NCBI RefSeq assembly: GCF_963662255.1
Contig: NC_085068.1
Span: forward strand, 7,307,740 to 7,371,739
Reading direction: 5' to 3'
Source: Cinclus cinclus
Taxonomy: Eukaryota; Chordata; Aves; Passeriformes; Cinclidae
DNA length: 64,000 bases
Shown here: positions 21,681 through 33,879 of the stretch, piece after piece
How the letters are laid out: each line of letters starts with the position of its first letter
Numbering within the stretch: position 1 is the stretch's first letter
Program-made: the position numbers and the translations under genes
The notes under the pieces: model-generated
Database searches by the model: none
What the model was told of the DNA's origin: nothing
What the model saw: the letters and a program-made list of their open reading frames with translations, nothing else

Positions 21681-22025
21681 GTTTTGAGGTTTTTATTTTT
21701 GTGGTTTTTGAGGTTTTTATTTTGGTTTTTTGAGTTTTTTATTTTTGTGTTTTTCGAGGTTTTTATTTTGGTTTTTTGAGGTTTTCATTTTGGTTTTTGA
21801 GGTTTTTATTTTGGTTTTTTGCGGTTTCATTTTGATTTTTTGAGGTTTTTATTTTTGTGTTTTTTGAGGTTTTTATTTTGGTTTTTTGAGGTTTCATTTT
21901 GATTTTTTGAGGTTTTTATTTTGTTTTTTGCGGTTTCATTTTGATTTTTTGAGGTTTTTATTTTTGTGTTTTTTGAGGTTTTTATTTTGGTTTTTTGCGG
22001 TTTCATTTTGGTTTTTTGAGGTTTT
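21681..22025. repeat. T-rich tandem repeat
   Basis: Irregular units of TTTTGAGGTTTTTATTTTGG and GCGGTTTCATTTTGATTT, about 25-50 bp, directly following the AT-rich array. Confidence 0.9.
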
Positions 22026-22389
22026 TATAACTAATGTTTAATTAGCTAATTAAGCAGGTAGATTTTACGTAACTACAAAGACGTTTTATTAACCCGCGCT
22101 ACTCCTAAAGAAAAACTCTCATCTTAAAAATAATTTCAACACCACAGATACGGAATCCACCCTGATATCTGACCAAAAAAAAAACCCAAAAAAAACCAAA
22201 AAAAACCCACCCGAGAGCGTCGTGATTTGTATTTACAACTCTCAGGATCCCCGGGTTTGTGTTCAACCAAGTCGGGAGCGGCGATGGAATTTTTTGGGGC
22301 CCCGATCTCTACATTTAGCAGCGTTTTATTCCTCATCCGGCATTACGGGGACTGCTCTCCTGACAGAGCAGAACGACGCGGGAGAAATA
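22026..22389. other. Unique island between arrays
   Basis: About 360 bp of non-repetitive sequence, including GTTTAATTAGCTAATTAAGC, an A-rich run at 22175-22208 and a GC-rich part with CCCCGGGTTTG and GCAGAACGACGCGGGAG. No coding resemblance. TTTTATT motifs near 22080 and 22324 would read AATAAA on the minus strand. Confidence 0.5.
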
Positions 22390-23945
22390 AAAACTAACAA
22401 AAAAAAAAATCAAAACAAAACAAAAAAAAACAAAAAACAAAAAAACAAAAATCAAAACAAAACAAAAAAAAACAAAAAAACAAAACATCAAAACAAAACA
22501 AACAAAACAAAAATCAAAACAAAACAAAAAAAACAAAAAAAAAAACAAAAATCAAAACAAAACAAAAAAAACCAAAAAAAACCAAAAATCAAAACAAAAC
22601 AAAAAAAAACAAAAAAACAAAACATCAAAACAAAACAAAACAAACAAAACAAAAATCAAAACAAAACAAAAAAAACAAAAAAAAACCAAAAATCAAAACA
22701 AAACAAAAAAACCCAAAAAAACAAAACATCAAAACAAAACAAACAAAACAAAAATCAAAACAAAACAAAAAAAACAAAAAAAAAAACAAAAATCAAAACA
22801 AAACAAAAAAAACCAAAAAAACCCAAAAATCAAAACAAAACAAAAAAACCCAAAAAAACAAAACATCAAAACAAAACAAACAAAACAAAAATCAAAACAA
22901 AACAAAAAAAACAAAAAAAAACCAAAAATCAAAACAAAACAAAAAAACCCAAAAAAACAAAACATCAAAACAAAACAAAACAAACAAAACAAAAATCAAA
23001 ACAAAACAAAAAAAACAAAAAAAAAATCAAAACAAAACAAAACAAAAACCAAAAAACAAAAATCAAATCAAAACAAAACAAAAAAAAGAAAAAAAAACAA
23101 AAATCAAAACAAAACAAAAAAAACCAAAAAAAAAACCAAAAATCAAAACAAAACAAAAAAACCCCAAAAAACAAAACATCAAAACAAAACAAAACAAACA
23201 AAACAAAAATCAAAACAAAACAAAAAAAAACAAAAAAAAACAAAAATCAAAACAAAACAAAACAAAAACCAAAAAACTCAAAAATCAAAACAAAACAAAA
23301 AAACCCAAAAAAACAAAACATCAAAACAAAACAAAACAAACAAAACAAAAATCAAAACAAAACAAAAAAAAACAAAAAAAAATCAAAACAAAACAAAAAA
23401 AACCAAAAAACAAAAATCAAATCAAAACAAAACAAGAAAAACCCAAAAATCAAAACAAAACAAAACAAAACAAAAAAAAACTAAAATCAAAACAAAACAA
23501 AACAAAAAATAACAAAAAAAACCAAAAATCAAAACAAAACAAAACAAAACAAAAAAAAACAAAAAATCAAAACAAAACAAAAAAAACCAAAAAAACAAAA
23601 ATCAAAACAAAACAAAACAAAAAACCAAAAAAACAAAAATCAAAACAAAACAAAACAAAAAAAAAAACAAAAAACCAAAAATCAAAACAAAACAAAACAA
23701 AACAAAAAACCCAAAAAAACAAAAATCAAAACGAAACAAAACAAAACAAAAAACCCAAAAAAACCAAAAATCAAAACGAAACAAAACAAAAAAACCCAAA
23801 AAAACAAAATTCAAAACAAAACAAAACAAAAAAAAACCAAAAAAAATCAAAACAAAACAAAAAAAAAAACCAAAAATCAAAACAAAACAAAAAGCAAAAA
23901 AAACCAAAAATCAAATCAAAACAAAACAAAAACCAAAAAGCAAAA
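22390..23945. repeat. A/C-rich array of CAAAACAAAAC units
   Basis: About 1.55 kb with no T except in the recurring word AAAATCAAAACAAAACAAA, and G almost absent; spacings are about 25-60 bp. The plus strand is open for 400 codons as Lys/Asn/Gln/Thr repeats, and the minus strand as Phe/Cys/Leu repeats. Neither is credible protein. Confidence 0.95.
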
Positions 23946-24326
23946 AGCAGATTGACGGGGGCCGTCACTGCTAACGCCAGGCCCAGCAGAAGAATCAGGA
24001 AAAATCCTTCGGCAGCAGAACGGTGCAGAGGATGCAGCCGCCGGGGCGAGCAGGAAGGAGATCCCGGCGGATCCTGCACACGGCTCCCAGAATGTCCCAA
24101 TCCAAAGGGAACGCCAGGAGAGGAGATGGATCCGCCAGAGCCGGGGATGCTCGCAGGCAGCAGCTCCTGAACGGCTTCGCGCGCGCGGGGGGAGAGGGAA
24201 GGAGGTTTTGTGTCCCGTCCTGTCCATCCATCCCCCGGATATCTCTGGGGGAGGAGCACAAATATCTCTGGGAAGCTTTCGCCGTGGAATGGGGATTTGT
24301 TTCCTCTTCTGGTTTTGTCTCCTATC
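23946..24326. other. Unique GC-rich island
   Basis: About 380 bp without tandem structure, including GCTTCGCGCGCGCGGGGGGA at about 24172. Open on both strands, but no family recognised. It may be an islet of ACAP3 intron 1 or a small CpG-rich element. Confidence 0.45.
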
Positions 24327-25425
24327 CATCATCATCCATCCATCATCCATCATCCATCATCCATCATCCATCATCCATCATCCATCATCCATCATCATCC
24401 ATCCATCATCCATCATCCATCATCCATCCATCCATCATCCATCATCCATCCATCATCCATCATCCATCATCCATCCATCCATCATCCATCATCCATCCAT
24501 CATCCATCATCCATCATCCATCATCCATCATCCATCATCATCCATCATCCATCATCCATCATCCATCCATCATCCATCATCCATCCTCCATCATCCATCA
24601 TCCATCATCCATCCATCCATCATCCATCATCCATCATCCATCATCCATCCATCATCCATCATCCATCATCCATCATCCATCATCCATCATCCATCCATCC
24701 ATCATCCATCATCCATCATCCATCATCCATCCATCATCCATCATCCATCCATCATCCATCATCCATCATCCATCCATCCATCATCCATCCATCCATCATC
24801 CATCATCCATCATCCATCCATCCATCATCCATCATCCATCCATCATCCATCATCCATCATCCATCATCCATCATCCATCATCATCCATCATCCATCATCC
24901 ATCATCCATCCATCATCCATCATCCATCATCCATCCATCATCCATCATCCATCATCCATCCATCCATCATCCATCATCCATCCTCCATCATCCATCATCC
25001 ATCCATCCATCATCCATCATCCATCCATCATCCATCCATCATCCATCATCCATCCATCATCCATCATCCATCCATCATCCATCATCCATCATCCATCATC
25101 CATCATCCATCCATCATCCATCATCCATCCATCATCCATCCATCATCCATCCGTCCATCATCCATCATCCATCATCCATCCATCCATCATCCATCATCCA
25201 TCATCCATCATCCATCATCATCATCCATCCATCATCCATCCATCCATCATCCATCATCCATCATCCATCCATCATCCATCATCCATCATCCATCATCCAT
25301 CCATCATCCATCATCCATCATCCATCCATCATCCATCATCCATCCATCATCCGTCCATCCATCATCCATCCATCCATCATCCATCCATCATCCATCCATC
25401 ATCATCCATCATCCATCATCCATGG
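24327..25425. repeat. CCATCATCCATC satellite, forward orientation
   Basis: About 1.1 kb of CCATCATCCATC, mixing 4-bp (CCAT) and 7-bp (CATCCAT) steps. The same satellite is found in reverse orientation at 51610-54370. All plus frames are open (Ile/His/Pro/Ser). Confidence 0.96.
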
Positions 25426-25654
25426 AAAATCCAGGCGTGGGATCAAATCCTAATTTTATGGGGAACTCTTCCCCGGGATATTTGGACTCTTCCCACAGAG
25501 ACCTTTGGGATCTGGAGGATGGGATGGGCAGCTGGCACTGGGACAGCATCTCCTGCTGGCACCACAGGAGGAAGCAACTCGAGAGCGAGATTTCTGCTTT
25601 TCTGACTTCTCCCTTTCTCAACCTCTTTGGCTTTACAAGTGATGGGGAGATAAC

Positions 25655-26340
25655 AGAGAGATGAGAAATGGAGAGGTGAGAAATAGAGAAGTGAGAAATA
25701 GAGATGAGAAATAGATGAGAAATAGAGAGGTGAGAAATAGAGAGGTGAGAAATAGAGAGGTGAGAAATAGAGAGATGAGAGAGGTGAGAAATAGAGAGAT
25801 GAGAAATAGAGAGGTGAGAAATCGAGAGGTGAGAAATCGAGAGATGAGAAATCAAGAGGTGAGAAATAGAGAGATGAGAAATAGAGAGATGAGAAATAGA
25901 TGAGAAATAGAGAGATGAGAAATAGAGAGGTGAGAAATAGAGAAGTGAGAAATAGAGAGGTGAGAAATAGAGAGATGAGAAATAGAGAGGTGAGAAATAG
26001 AGAGGTGAGAAATAGAGAGATGAGAAATCGAGAGGTGAGAAATAGAGAGATGATAAATAGATGAGAAATAGAGAGATGAGAAATAGAGAGGTGAGAAATA
26101 GAGAGGTGAGAAATAGAGAGATGAGAAATAGAGAGATGAGAAATAGAGAGGTGAGAAATAGAGAGATGATAAATAGATGAGAAATAGAGAGATGAGAAAT
26201 AGAGAGGTGAGAAATAGAGAGATGAGAAATCGAGAGGTGAGAAATAGAGAGGTGAGAAATAGAGAGGTGAGAAATAGAGAAGTGAGAAATAAAGAAGTGA
26301 GAAATAGAGAAGTGAGAAACAGAGAGATGAGAAATCGAGA
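25655..26340. repeat. 15-bp minisatellite GAGAAATAGAGAGGT
   Basis: About 45 copies, 15 bp each, with AGAGATGAGAAATAG variants and a few 11-bp truncations. Because 15 is divisible by three, the same frame stays open (Met-Arg-Asn-Arg-Glu-Val on plus; Ser-Leu-Phe-Leu on minus). It is a repeat, not a gene. Confidence 0.95.
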
Positions 26341-28085
26341 GAGGTCTTGGGACGGATCCCGGTAATTCCAAGACGCCTTTAAGGACAATTTCTCGTCCCC
26401 GGTGCTGCTGGAGCAGGGGCCGGGCTCGGTGTGGGCGTCCTGCCAGCAGCACCGGGGACCCTGCTCCCAGAACAGGCCCTGTGCCACAAAACCCAATCCC
26501 AAACCAAGGCGGAAATCCCTTCCTCGCAGGGAGGTAACGTCACAGACCAAAGAACACCCTTCCCCTGGCCATGGTGAGATTTCAATTTGCTTCTAAGTAG
26601 CAAATAAATGAACGTGGCCGTCCCCAGAGCGCCCGGTCATGGCCTTCAGGGTCAGCTGGACACATCCCACTGACATTTTTTATTTTTTTTTTTTCTGTTC
26701 AGGCCTTTGCTGACGCATCCAGCCAGTGCTCAGACTGGTTCTGCTGCCTTTAAACTCCTCTAATTCCACCTCTTCTCGCCCTCAGCCACATCACTTTGAC
26801 TCAGGGTTTTAATTCTTCCCTCTCTGTTTGAAACACCCCAGCCAGAGCTAGAAAATGTCCTCGTTTTTCCACTTCCCTTCCCTCCGGCAAGCGAGTTTTT
26901 TTGGGGTTTTTTTGGGTTTTTTTTTTTTTGGTTTTTTGGTTTTCTTTTTTTTTTTTTTTTTTTTAAATTCCCTGCCTCTTTCCTGGAGCTGGAATTCCAT
27001 CCCTGCCCTTTTCCCTGCCTAAGGAGAGCCAGGAGCAGACAAATGTCCCCGATGACAGCTCTGCTCCAGGAAATCCTGGGAATGTCTGAACCACGGCCAG
27101 GAGCCCAGCTGGGACCTCAATCCCAAATCCTCTCGCTCTGAATTTGCCATCTCTTCAGAACAATTCGTTTTATTTAATATCATCTCTTTTTTTTATTTAT
27201 TTATTTCATGTTTGCGAATACTTTTTTTTTTTTTCTCCAACCCCCCCCCCAACTCTTCTCCAAGATTTTCTCCCAAACCAACCAGGAGAGAGGCTGAGAT
27301 CATTTCTTTTCCAATCACTCATTTTGGGAAGCTTTTCTCCTAAATTTTTGGGACAGGGACACCTGCTCAGCAACACGGATGCTTGGGATATCCAGACAGG
27401 AATATTTTAAACATCCCAAGGAAAAAAAATTCCAGCACCTCTGGCTCATCCATGCCCAGGGAAGCCTGAGCTCGCAGCAGGGTTGATTAATCAGCATCAT
27501 TAATTACAATAATTACACCGCCAGTGTTAATTATGGAAACAAAAGCTGGGCTCCCACCCTTTGGGGACTTCCCCCAGGAAAAATTTGGGATTTTTTGGAG
27601 TTGCAGCCAGGCCCAGCCTCTGTCACTTGTCCCTGCTCTTCCCTGGTTCCTCTGGGAATATTCCTGGAGAACATTCCCAGCCCAGGGCGAGCGATGGGAG
27701 CCGTGGAATGGATTGGGGTGGAAACCTCAAAAATCTTCCAGGGCCACCATTGAGTCAGGGCTGGACGCTCGAGGGTCAGCTCTGGGTGTTTAAAAATACC
27801 TGCGAAAATCACCCCAAAATCCTCCCAAAATATCCACCAAATCCCAAAAATTTCCCCAAAAATTTCCCCTCAAAATTCCCCCGAAATTTCCCCCAAATCC
27901 TCTCCAAATCCCCCAAAATTTTCCCCAAATCACCTCCCTCTAAAATCCCGTAAACCCTGACCCCCCCCAATCTCCCCAAAATCTCCCCCAAAATCCCTCC
28001 AAAATTTCCCAGCCTTATCAACCTGGCCTTGGACACTCCCAGGCTCCTCCATCCCCAAAAATTTTCAAGGTTGGACGGAGCCACA
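26341..28085. other. Single-copy sequence, presumed ACAP3 intron 1 or flank
   Basis: No exon recognised on either strand. Short T runs at about 26900-26965 and 27225-27236. At 27810-28020 is a C-rich, A-rich stretch with CCCCAAAATTTCCC words, a loose degenerate repeat. Nothing matches BAR, PH, ArfGAP or ankyrin coding sequence. Confidence 0.45.
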
Positions 28086-28104
28086 ACTTTTCTGAGCTTC
28101 AATA

Positions 28105-28105
28105 C

Positions 28106-28160
<55 letters not shown>

Positions 28161-28215
28161 ATTAATATTAATATTAATATTAATATTAATATTAATATTA
28201 ATATTAATATTAATT
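28105..28215. repeat. (ATT)n and (ATATTA)n microsatellite
   Basis: About 16 ATT units followed by about 10 TAATAT units. A second (ATT)n of about 17 units lies at 28362-28412. Confidence 0.95.
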
Positions 28216-28224
28216 TTTTTCTGA

Positions 28225-28310
28225 ATGAATCAAGTAATCACAAAATGCTTTGGGTGGGAATGAACCTTAAAAACCTCCTTGTTCCAGCCCCGAAATTTTC
28301 AGATTTATTC
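28225..28310 (-). mobile_element. CR1 LINE 3' end
   Basis: AATCACAAAATGCTTTGGGT, then GGAATGAACCTTAAAAACC and TTGTTCCAGCCCC follow the conserved 3' end of avian CR1 in reverse orientation (AATGGTTTGGGTTGGAAGG-type). Only the 3' tail is present. Confidence 0.6.
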
Positions 28311-28351
28311 ATTTAGCTGTCCCTTAAAGGGTCAGGACAGCAATGAATTTC

Positions 28352-28412
<61 letters not shown>

Positions 28413-28414
<2 letters not shown>

Positions 28415-28690
28415 TTTTTAACATAATTTGGCCGAGTGGCACAAGCCAAAAAAAAAATAAATAAATAAATAAATAAAAAAAAAAAGGTTGTTCCTAGATT
28501 TCCCAAACTCCTCGTGGGTGATAAAAAAAAGTCACGTTATCGACTGGGGCTGCACTCAAGATGTACAAAAACAGGTCCTTCCAGGTCATTAAATTCCCTG
28601 CTGGAATTGCAGGCACGTCTCTACAAGAGACCTGGCAGAAAATCAGATTTACCTGCCAAGCTGGAGGTGAGACACATTTAAATCGTGGGA
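28413..28690. other. Short unique stretch
   Basis: About 280 bp of non-repetitive sequence with an (AAAT)n run at 28445-28480. No feature recognised. Confidence 0.5.
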
Positions 28691-29255
28691 TTTAAAAAAT
28701 AAATAAATAAATAAAATAAAATAAAATAAAATAAAATAAAATAAAATAAATAAATAAAATAAAATAAAATAAATAAAATAAAATAAAATAAAATAAAATA
28801 AATAAAATAAAATAAAATAAAATAAATAAATAAAATAAAATAAAATAAATAAAATAAAATAAAATAAAATAAAATAAATAAAATAAAATAAAATAAATAA
28901 AATAAATAAATAAAATAAAATAAAATAAAATAAATAAAATAAATAAAATAAAATAAATAAAATAAATAAAATAAAATAAAATAAATAAATAAAATAAATA
29001 AATAAAATAAAATAAATAAAATAAAATAAATAAAATAAATAAAATAAATAAAATAAATAAAATAAATAAAATAAAATAAATAAAATAAAATAAATAAATA
29101 AATAAAATAAAATAAAATAAATAAAATAAAATAAAATAAAATAAAATAAAATAAAATAAAATAAATAAATGAAATAAAATAAATAAAATAAAATAAAATA
29201 AAATAAATAAAATAAAATAAAATAAAAAAATAAAATAAAATAAATAAAATAAAGG
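28691..29255. repeat. (AAAAT)n / (AAAT)n array
   Basis: About 560 bp of AAAAT and AAAT units in irregular alternation on the plus strand. A short (TTTTA)n run in the opposite sense follows at about 29361-29381. Both minus-strand frames are open (Phe/Ile/Leu/Tyr) by composition. Confidence 0.96.
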
Positions 29256-29754
29256 TATCGTTTTCTTTGTAGGAACTGGAATTTGTGAAGTGGGAAGCAA
29301 TGAGGATAAATTGTGAATTATTAGAGATGTTCAATCCGGTGTTTGTTCATCCTGGGTAATTTTATTTTATTTTATTTTATTTTTTTTTTTGGGGGGGGGG
29401 GGGGGAGGAGGTTTTTTTCCCCTCCTCGTATGTGGCAAACATAAAAAGAATTTTATTTATTTATTTTTTTTTTTTTCCCCCTCCATGGAGGAGAACAAAC
29501 CAGCTGGAAAACACAGCACAAAGCTCCTCTGGGAAAGTACCAATTTTGTACAAATTTTGTCTATTTTATTTCTTTGGAGTCGTGGGATTCCAGGGCCGTG
29601 ACGTGTTCTGGGGGAGAAGTCCCATCCCTTACACAAATCCAAAGATTCTCCTGCATTCCCAACAAATAATTCCAGCAAAAGAGTTAATTAAAAACCTGGA
29701 AGGAAGGAAGGAAAATGCAGGAAGAGGCTGAACCCTGCAGCCTCTGAGAAAGCC
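29256..29754. other. Unique stretch with homopolymers
   Basis: Non-repetitive intron-like sequence interrupted by TTTTTTTTTT and a G run of about 14 at 29391-29405. No exon recognised. Confidence 0.5.
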
Positions 29755-31022
29755 TCAAAATAATTCAATTTATTTCTGCTTTTTCCCTCCTAATATCAGG
29801 ATTTCTCAATATTTGAGGTGTAAACTCCAAATAATTCAATTTAATTCTGATTTTTCCCTCCTAACATCAGGATTTCTCAGTATTTGAGGTGTAAACTCCA
29901 AATAATTCAATTTATTTCTGCTTTTTCCCTCCTAATATCAGGATTTCTCAACATTTGAGGTGTAAACTCTGAATAATTCAATTTATTTCTGCTTTTTCCC
30001 TCCTAATATCAGGATTTCTCAACATTTGAGGTGTAAACTCTGAATAATTCAATTTAATTCTGATTTTTCCCTCCTAATATCAGGATTTCTCAACATTTGA
30101 GGCGTAAACTCCAAATAATTCAATTTATTTCTGCTTTTTCCCTCCTAATATCAGGATTTCTCAATATTTGAGATGTAAACTCCAAATAATTCAATTTAAT
30201 TCTGCTTTTTCCCTCCTAATATCAGGATTTCTCAACATTTGAGGTTTAAACTCTGAATAATTCAACCTGGTTCTTATCTTTCATTCTAATACCAGGATTT
30301 CTCAACATTTGAGGTGTAAACTCCAAATAATTCAACCTGTTTCCTCTTTTTCCCTCCTTATATCAGGACTTCACAACATTTGAGGCATAAACTCCGAATA
30401 ATTCAATTTAGTTCTGATTTTTCTCTCCTTATATCAGGACTTCATAACATTTGAGGCGTAAACTCCGAATAATTCAATTTATTTCTGCTTTTTCCCTCCT
30501 AATATCAGGATTTCTCAATATTTGAGATGTAAACTCCAAATAATTCAATTTAATTCTGCTTTTTCCCTCCTAATATCAGGATTTCTCAACATTTGAGGCG
30601 TAAACTCCAAATAATTCAATTTATTTCTGATTTTTCCCTCCTTATATCAGGACTTCACAACATTTGAGGCGTAAACTCTGAATAATTCAATTTTTTTCTG
30701 CTTTTTCCCTCCTAACATCAGGACTTCACAACATTTGAGGCGTAAACTCCGAATAATTCAATTTATTTCTGCTTTTTCCCTCCTAATATCAGGATTTCTC
30801 AATATTTGAGGTTTAAACTCCAAATAATTCAATTTATTTCTGCTTTTTCCCTCCTAATATCAGGATTTCTCAATATTTGAGGTTTAAACTCCGAATAATT
30901 CAATTTATTTCTGCTTTTTCCCTCCTAATATCAGGATTTCTCAACATTTGAGGCGTAAACTCCGAATAATTCAATCTAGTTCTGATTTTTCCCTCCTTAT
31001 ATCAGGACTTCACAACATTTGA
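29755..31022. repeat. 71-bp tandem repeat
   Basis: About 18 copies with a steady 71-bp period: AATTCAATTTATTTCTGC, TTTTTCCCTCCTAATATCAG and GATTTCTCAACATTTGAGG. Each unit carries a pyrimidine tract followed by CAG-G on the plus strand, resembling a 3' splice site but antisense to ACAP3. Frequent stops, no open frame. Confidence 0.95.
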
Positions 31023-32539
31023 GGCGCTCACAGTTGAAATATTCCCCTGCTCCACACATTCCATCCCTCCCGAAACACCAACCTCGTTTTTCCAGCCCTG
31101 ATCTCTCGCTGTCCCTCTAACAGGCAGACTGTGTCTGGCCATGGGGGGAAATAGTTCATAATTCCAGGCTGGAATAAATGGCTTTTGATAAAGGTCCAAG
31201 AGAGTGCTCTGAGAGCTGTTTTGTTTTTCTGGACGGAGCAGACAGAGCAGAATGATGTTGCCTGCATGCTGAGAAATTTGGCCTGGAGCCCACACACACA
31301 AACACACAAACACACACACACACACATATATATATCACGGGTAAAATAAATAAATAAACACATCAATCAGGGGCTGACGTCACCAGGAAAAGGGTCACTG
31401 CCATGTGGGACCAGACATCTGGACAGTGAAGTCACAGCCCTGGCCCGGTGCCAACCCAGCAGTTCACATGTTCTGTAGCACAATGGGATGGAATGACAGG
31501 CGGGGAAAAAGGAAAGGAGGAAAAAAAAAATAAATTAAAAAATAAAAATAAAAAGGGGGTGGGGGGGAGGTGGATAAATCGCAGTTGATGCTGAGTGAGC
31601 AGAGGATTAAAGCAGAGGTTTCCAGCCTCGTTTCACCCTGATGGAAATCCAGCAGCAGCCTGGATTAGACAAAGCTGTCATTTCACCTGACGCTGCCACC
31701 CATCACCCGTCAGCACCGGGAAGGGCAGGATCTCCCTGCAGAATTCCAGTCGAACGCGGGGATCCAGGAGCTGCACCCGCCCGGCTGCTGCCTACAGCTC
31801 CCCACAACCACAAAATGATCATTTGCCAGCCCAGCCTCGCCGCAGCCCTTCTGGACGGAGCCTGAAACCACCGCCCCCCCAACCAAAAAAAATAAAAAAA
31901 TAAAAATTTAAACGCACTGCCAACAGAACGCCAGCTGGTTTTGTTGGCTTTTTTTTCTTTCTCAACAAAAAGATTCCGAGGAGGGGGAAGCAGAGACTCC
32001 TTCCCCTGCCCACTCAGGCAGCCCCAGATGCTCCTGCGGGCTTTTGTCCGCATTTCTGTCACGCAGACAGCGCTGGGGCGGCGGGGATCGCTCCCTGCAG
32101 GAGCTCCGCTCTTCCCGCAGCAGCAGCAGCAGCAGGAAAACATCGGAACCCACCCGGGCACGCGGCCGGGATGCTCCCGGTACAACCCAGCACCAGCCTG
32201 GCTGCTCCTTCCCCCGCCAGCAGCGCCGGCAATTTCTGCATCCCCGGCCCGATGGGGATGTGAGCACAGCCAAACCGGAGCCTTTGTTGTCACAGCCCGG
32301 ATTCCTTCAAGACCGCTAAAAAAAAAAAAAAAATAATAAAAGATCCACCCTCCGAGAGATGGGAATGCGGCGGCTCATGGAAAATGAGTGTATTCCTTCA
32401 GCCGCGGCTCTGCGGGCGGCTCCAGGCAGCGGCGCCCGGCTCAGCCCCGAGGGGTGATGCCCGCTCGGCCCGCTCCCAGCGGAGCACAGACCCCGAAATT
32501 GTCATCGGCCGAGAGACAGAACGCAGCGGGGCAGGGAGG
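31023..32539. other. Single-copy sequence in presumed ACAP3 intron 1
   Basis: Includes a (CA)n/(TA)n microsatellite at 31290-31335, A-rich runs near 31520-31550 and 32318-32335, and a GC-richer part at 31950-32300 with (CAG)5 near 32118. Minus-strand open frames of about 100-196 codons exist in the GC-rich part, without recognised domains. The exon 2 sequence of ACAP3, which should begin the BAR domain, is not visible here. Confidence 0.45.
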
Positions 32540-32890
32540 GATGCGGGGGTCAGGGGGGATGCGGGGTTCAGGGGTGATGAGGGGGTCAGGGGGGATGCGG
32601 GGTTCAGGGGGGATGAGGGGGTCAGGGGGGATGCGGGGTTCAGGGGGGATGAGGGGGTCAGGGGGGATGCGGGGTTCAGGGAGGGATGCGGGGTTCAGGG
32701 GGGATGCGGGGTTCAGGGAGGGATGCGGGGTTCGGGGGGATGAGGGGTTCGGGGGGATGAGGGGTTCAGGGGGGATGCGGGGTTCAGGGGGGATGAGGGG
32801 TTCAGGGGGGTTGGGATGTGGGAGGGATGCGGGATTCAGGGGGGATGAGGGGTTCAGGAGGGATGCGGGGTTCAGGGGGGTGGGATGCGG
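32540..32890. repeat. G-rich minisatellite, ~17-bp unit
   Basis: About 20 copies of GGGGGGATGCGGGGTTCAG or GATGAGGGGGTCAGG. Each pair of units has four G runs close together, so the plus strand can form G-quadruplexes. On the ACAP3 transcript the complement (C-rich) would appear, starting about 240 bp after exon 1. Confidence 0.93.
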
Positions 32891-32989
32891 GGTACGGCAG
32901 GGATGGGGGGACACGAAAGGGAGGGATGCGGGGAACGGGAAGCTGGGATGCGGGCACGGCCGGGTAACGCCCGCGGCCGGAGACAGCCC

Positions 32990-33290
32990 CGGCTGAACGC
33001 GCTGGGCCCCGGCCCCGGCCCCAGCCCATCCGCGGGCCCGGGGGTGCGGGGCCGGTCCCTCTACCGCCCTGCCCGCCCTCCCGGCCCCTCCGCAGCTCCC
33101 CGAGCCCTTCCCGGAGCGGCCCCGCTCTTACCGGAACCGGGGCGAGTCCTTGATGCACTCCTCGAACTCCACCGTCATCCTGCCGGCTCGGCCGCGCTGC
33201 GCTCAGCGGAGGAAGCGCAGCATCATCGCCCGCCGGCTCCGAGACGTGCGGGCAGCGCCCGCCCCCCGGCACCGGCCCGCCTCCCGCGGC
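32990..33290 (-). promoter_or_regulatory. ACAP3: ACAP3 CpG-rich start region
   Basis: GC- and CpG-dense sequence around the ACAP3 start codon, with GCCCCGGCCCCGGCCCC near 33004 and GGCTCGGCCGCGCTGCGCTC near 33185. The 5' UTR and start site cannot be placed; the sequence just upstream passes directly into a CCGGGAACGG minisatellite. Confidence 0.6.
33132..33178 (-). CDS. ACAP3: ACAP3 first coding exon (only exon seen)
   Basis: ATG at 33178-33176, then 15 codons, [15 protein letters not shown], and CG of the next Arg, followed by donor GTAAGA at 33131. This is the exact start expected of ACAP3, an ARF6 GTPase-activating protein with BAR, PH, ArfGAP and ankyrin parts (family knowledge). ACAP1 and ACAP2 begin differently (FEECLKDSPRF), and the position between UBE2J2 and PUSL1 fits ACAP3. 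The codons here are GC-rich inside a CpG island. No further exon was found between here and UBE2J2, which leaves the gene broken in this assembly, with a gap at 20852-21051. The exon itself is intact. Confidence 0.9.
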
Positions 33291-33790
33291 ACCGGGAACG
33301 GAACCGGGAACGGCACCGGGAACAGCCCGGCCTCCCGCGGCACCGGGAACGGAACCGGGAACGGCACCGGGAACGGAAACGGGAACGGCACCGGGAACAG
33401 CACCGGGAACGGCACCGGGAACGGCACCGGGAACAGCCCGGCCTCCCGCGGCACCGGGAACGGAACCGGGAACGGCACCGGGAACAGCCCGGCCTCCCGC
33501 GGCACCGGGAACGGAACCGGGAACGGCACCGGGAACAGCCCGGCCTCCCGCGGCACCGGGAACGGAACCGGGAACGGCACCGGGAACGGAAACGGGAACG
33601 GAACCGGGAACGGCACCGGGAACGGAACCGGGAACGGCACCGGGAACAGCCCGGCCTCCCGCGGCACCGGGAACGGAACCGGGAATGGAACCGGGAACAG
33701 CACCGGGAACAGCCCGGCCTCCCGCGGCACCGGGAACAGCACCGGGAACGGCACCGGGAACGGCCCGGCCTCCCGCGGCACCGGCACGGC
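33286..33790. repeat. CCGGGAACGGCA minisatellite upstream of ACAP3
   Basis: Six-base steps of CCGGGAACGGAA/CCGGGAACGGCA with a recurring spacer GCCCGGCCTCCCGCGGCA, giving a higher-order period of 60-100 bp. CpG-rich throughout. Starts about 108 bp upstream of the ACAP3 ATG, so it may lie in the 5' UTR or promoter. Open in all frames (Thr-Gly-Asn-Gly and similar). Confidence 0.95.
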
Positions 33791-33879
33791 GCTGACACAG
33801 CACGGACCCGCCTCCCGCAGTACCGGGTACAGCCCCCGGTACAGCCCTGACACGGCTCCGATCCGCCTCCCGCACACCG

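Noticed and set aside
31703..32293. 196-codon minus-strand frame in GC-rich sequence
   Set aside because: Low-complexity Cys run comes from a CAG repeat, no domain is visible, and it lies in presumed ACAP3 intron 1.
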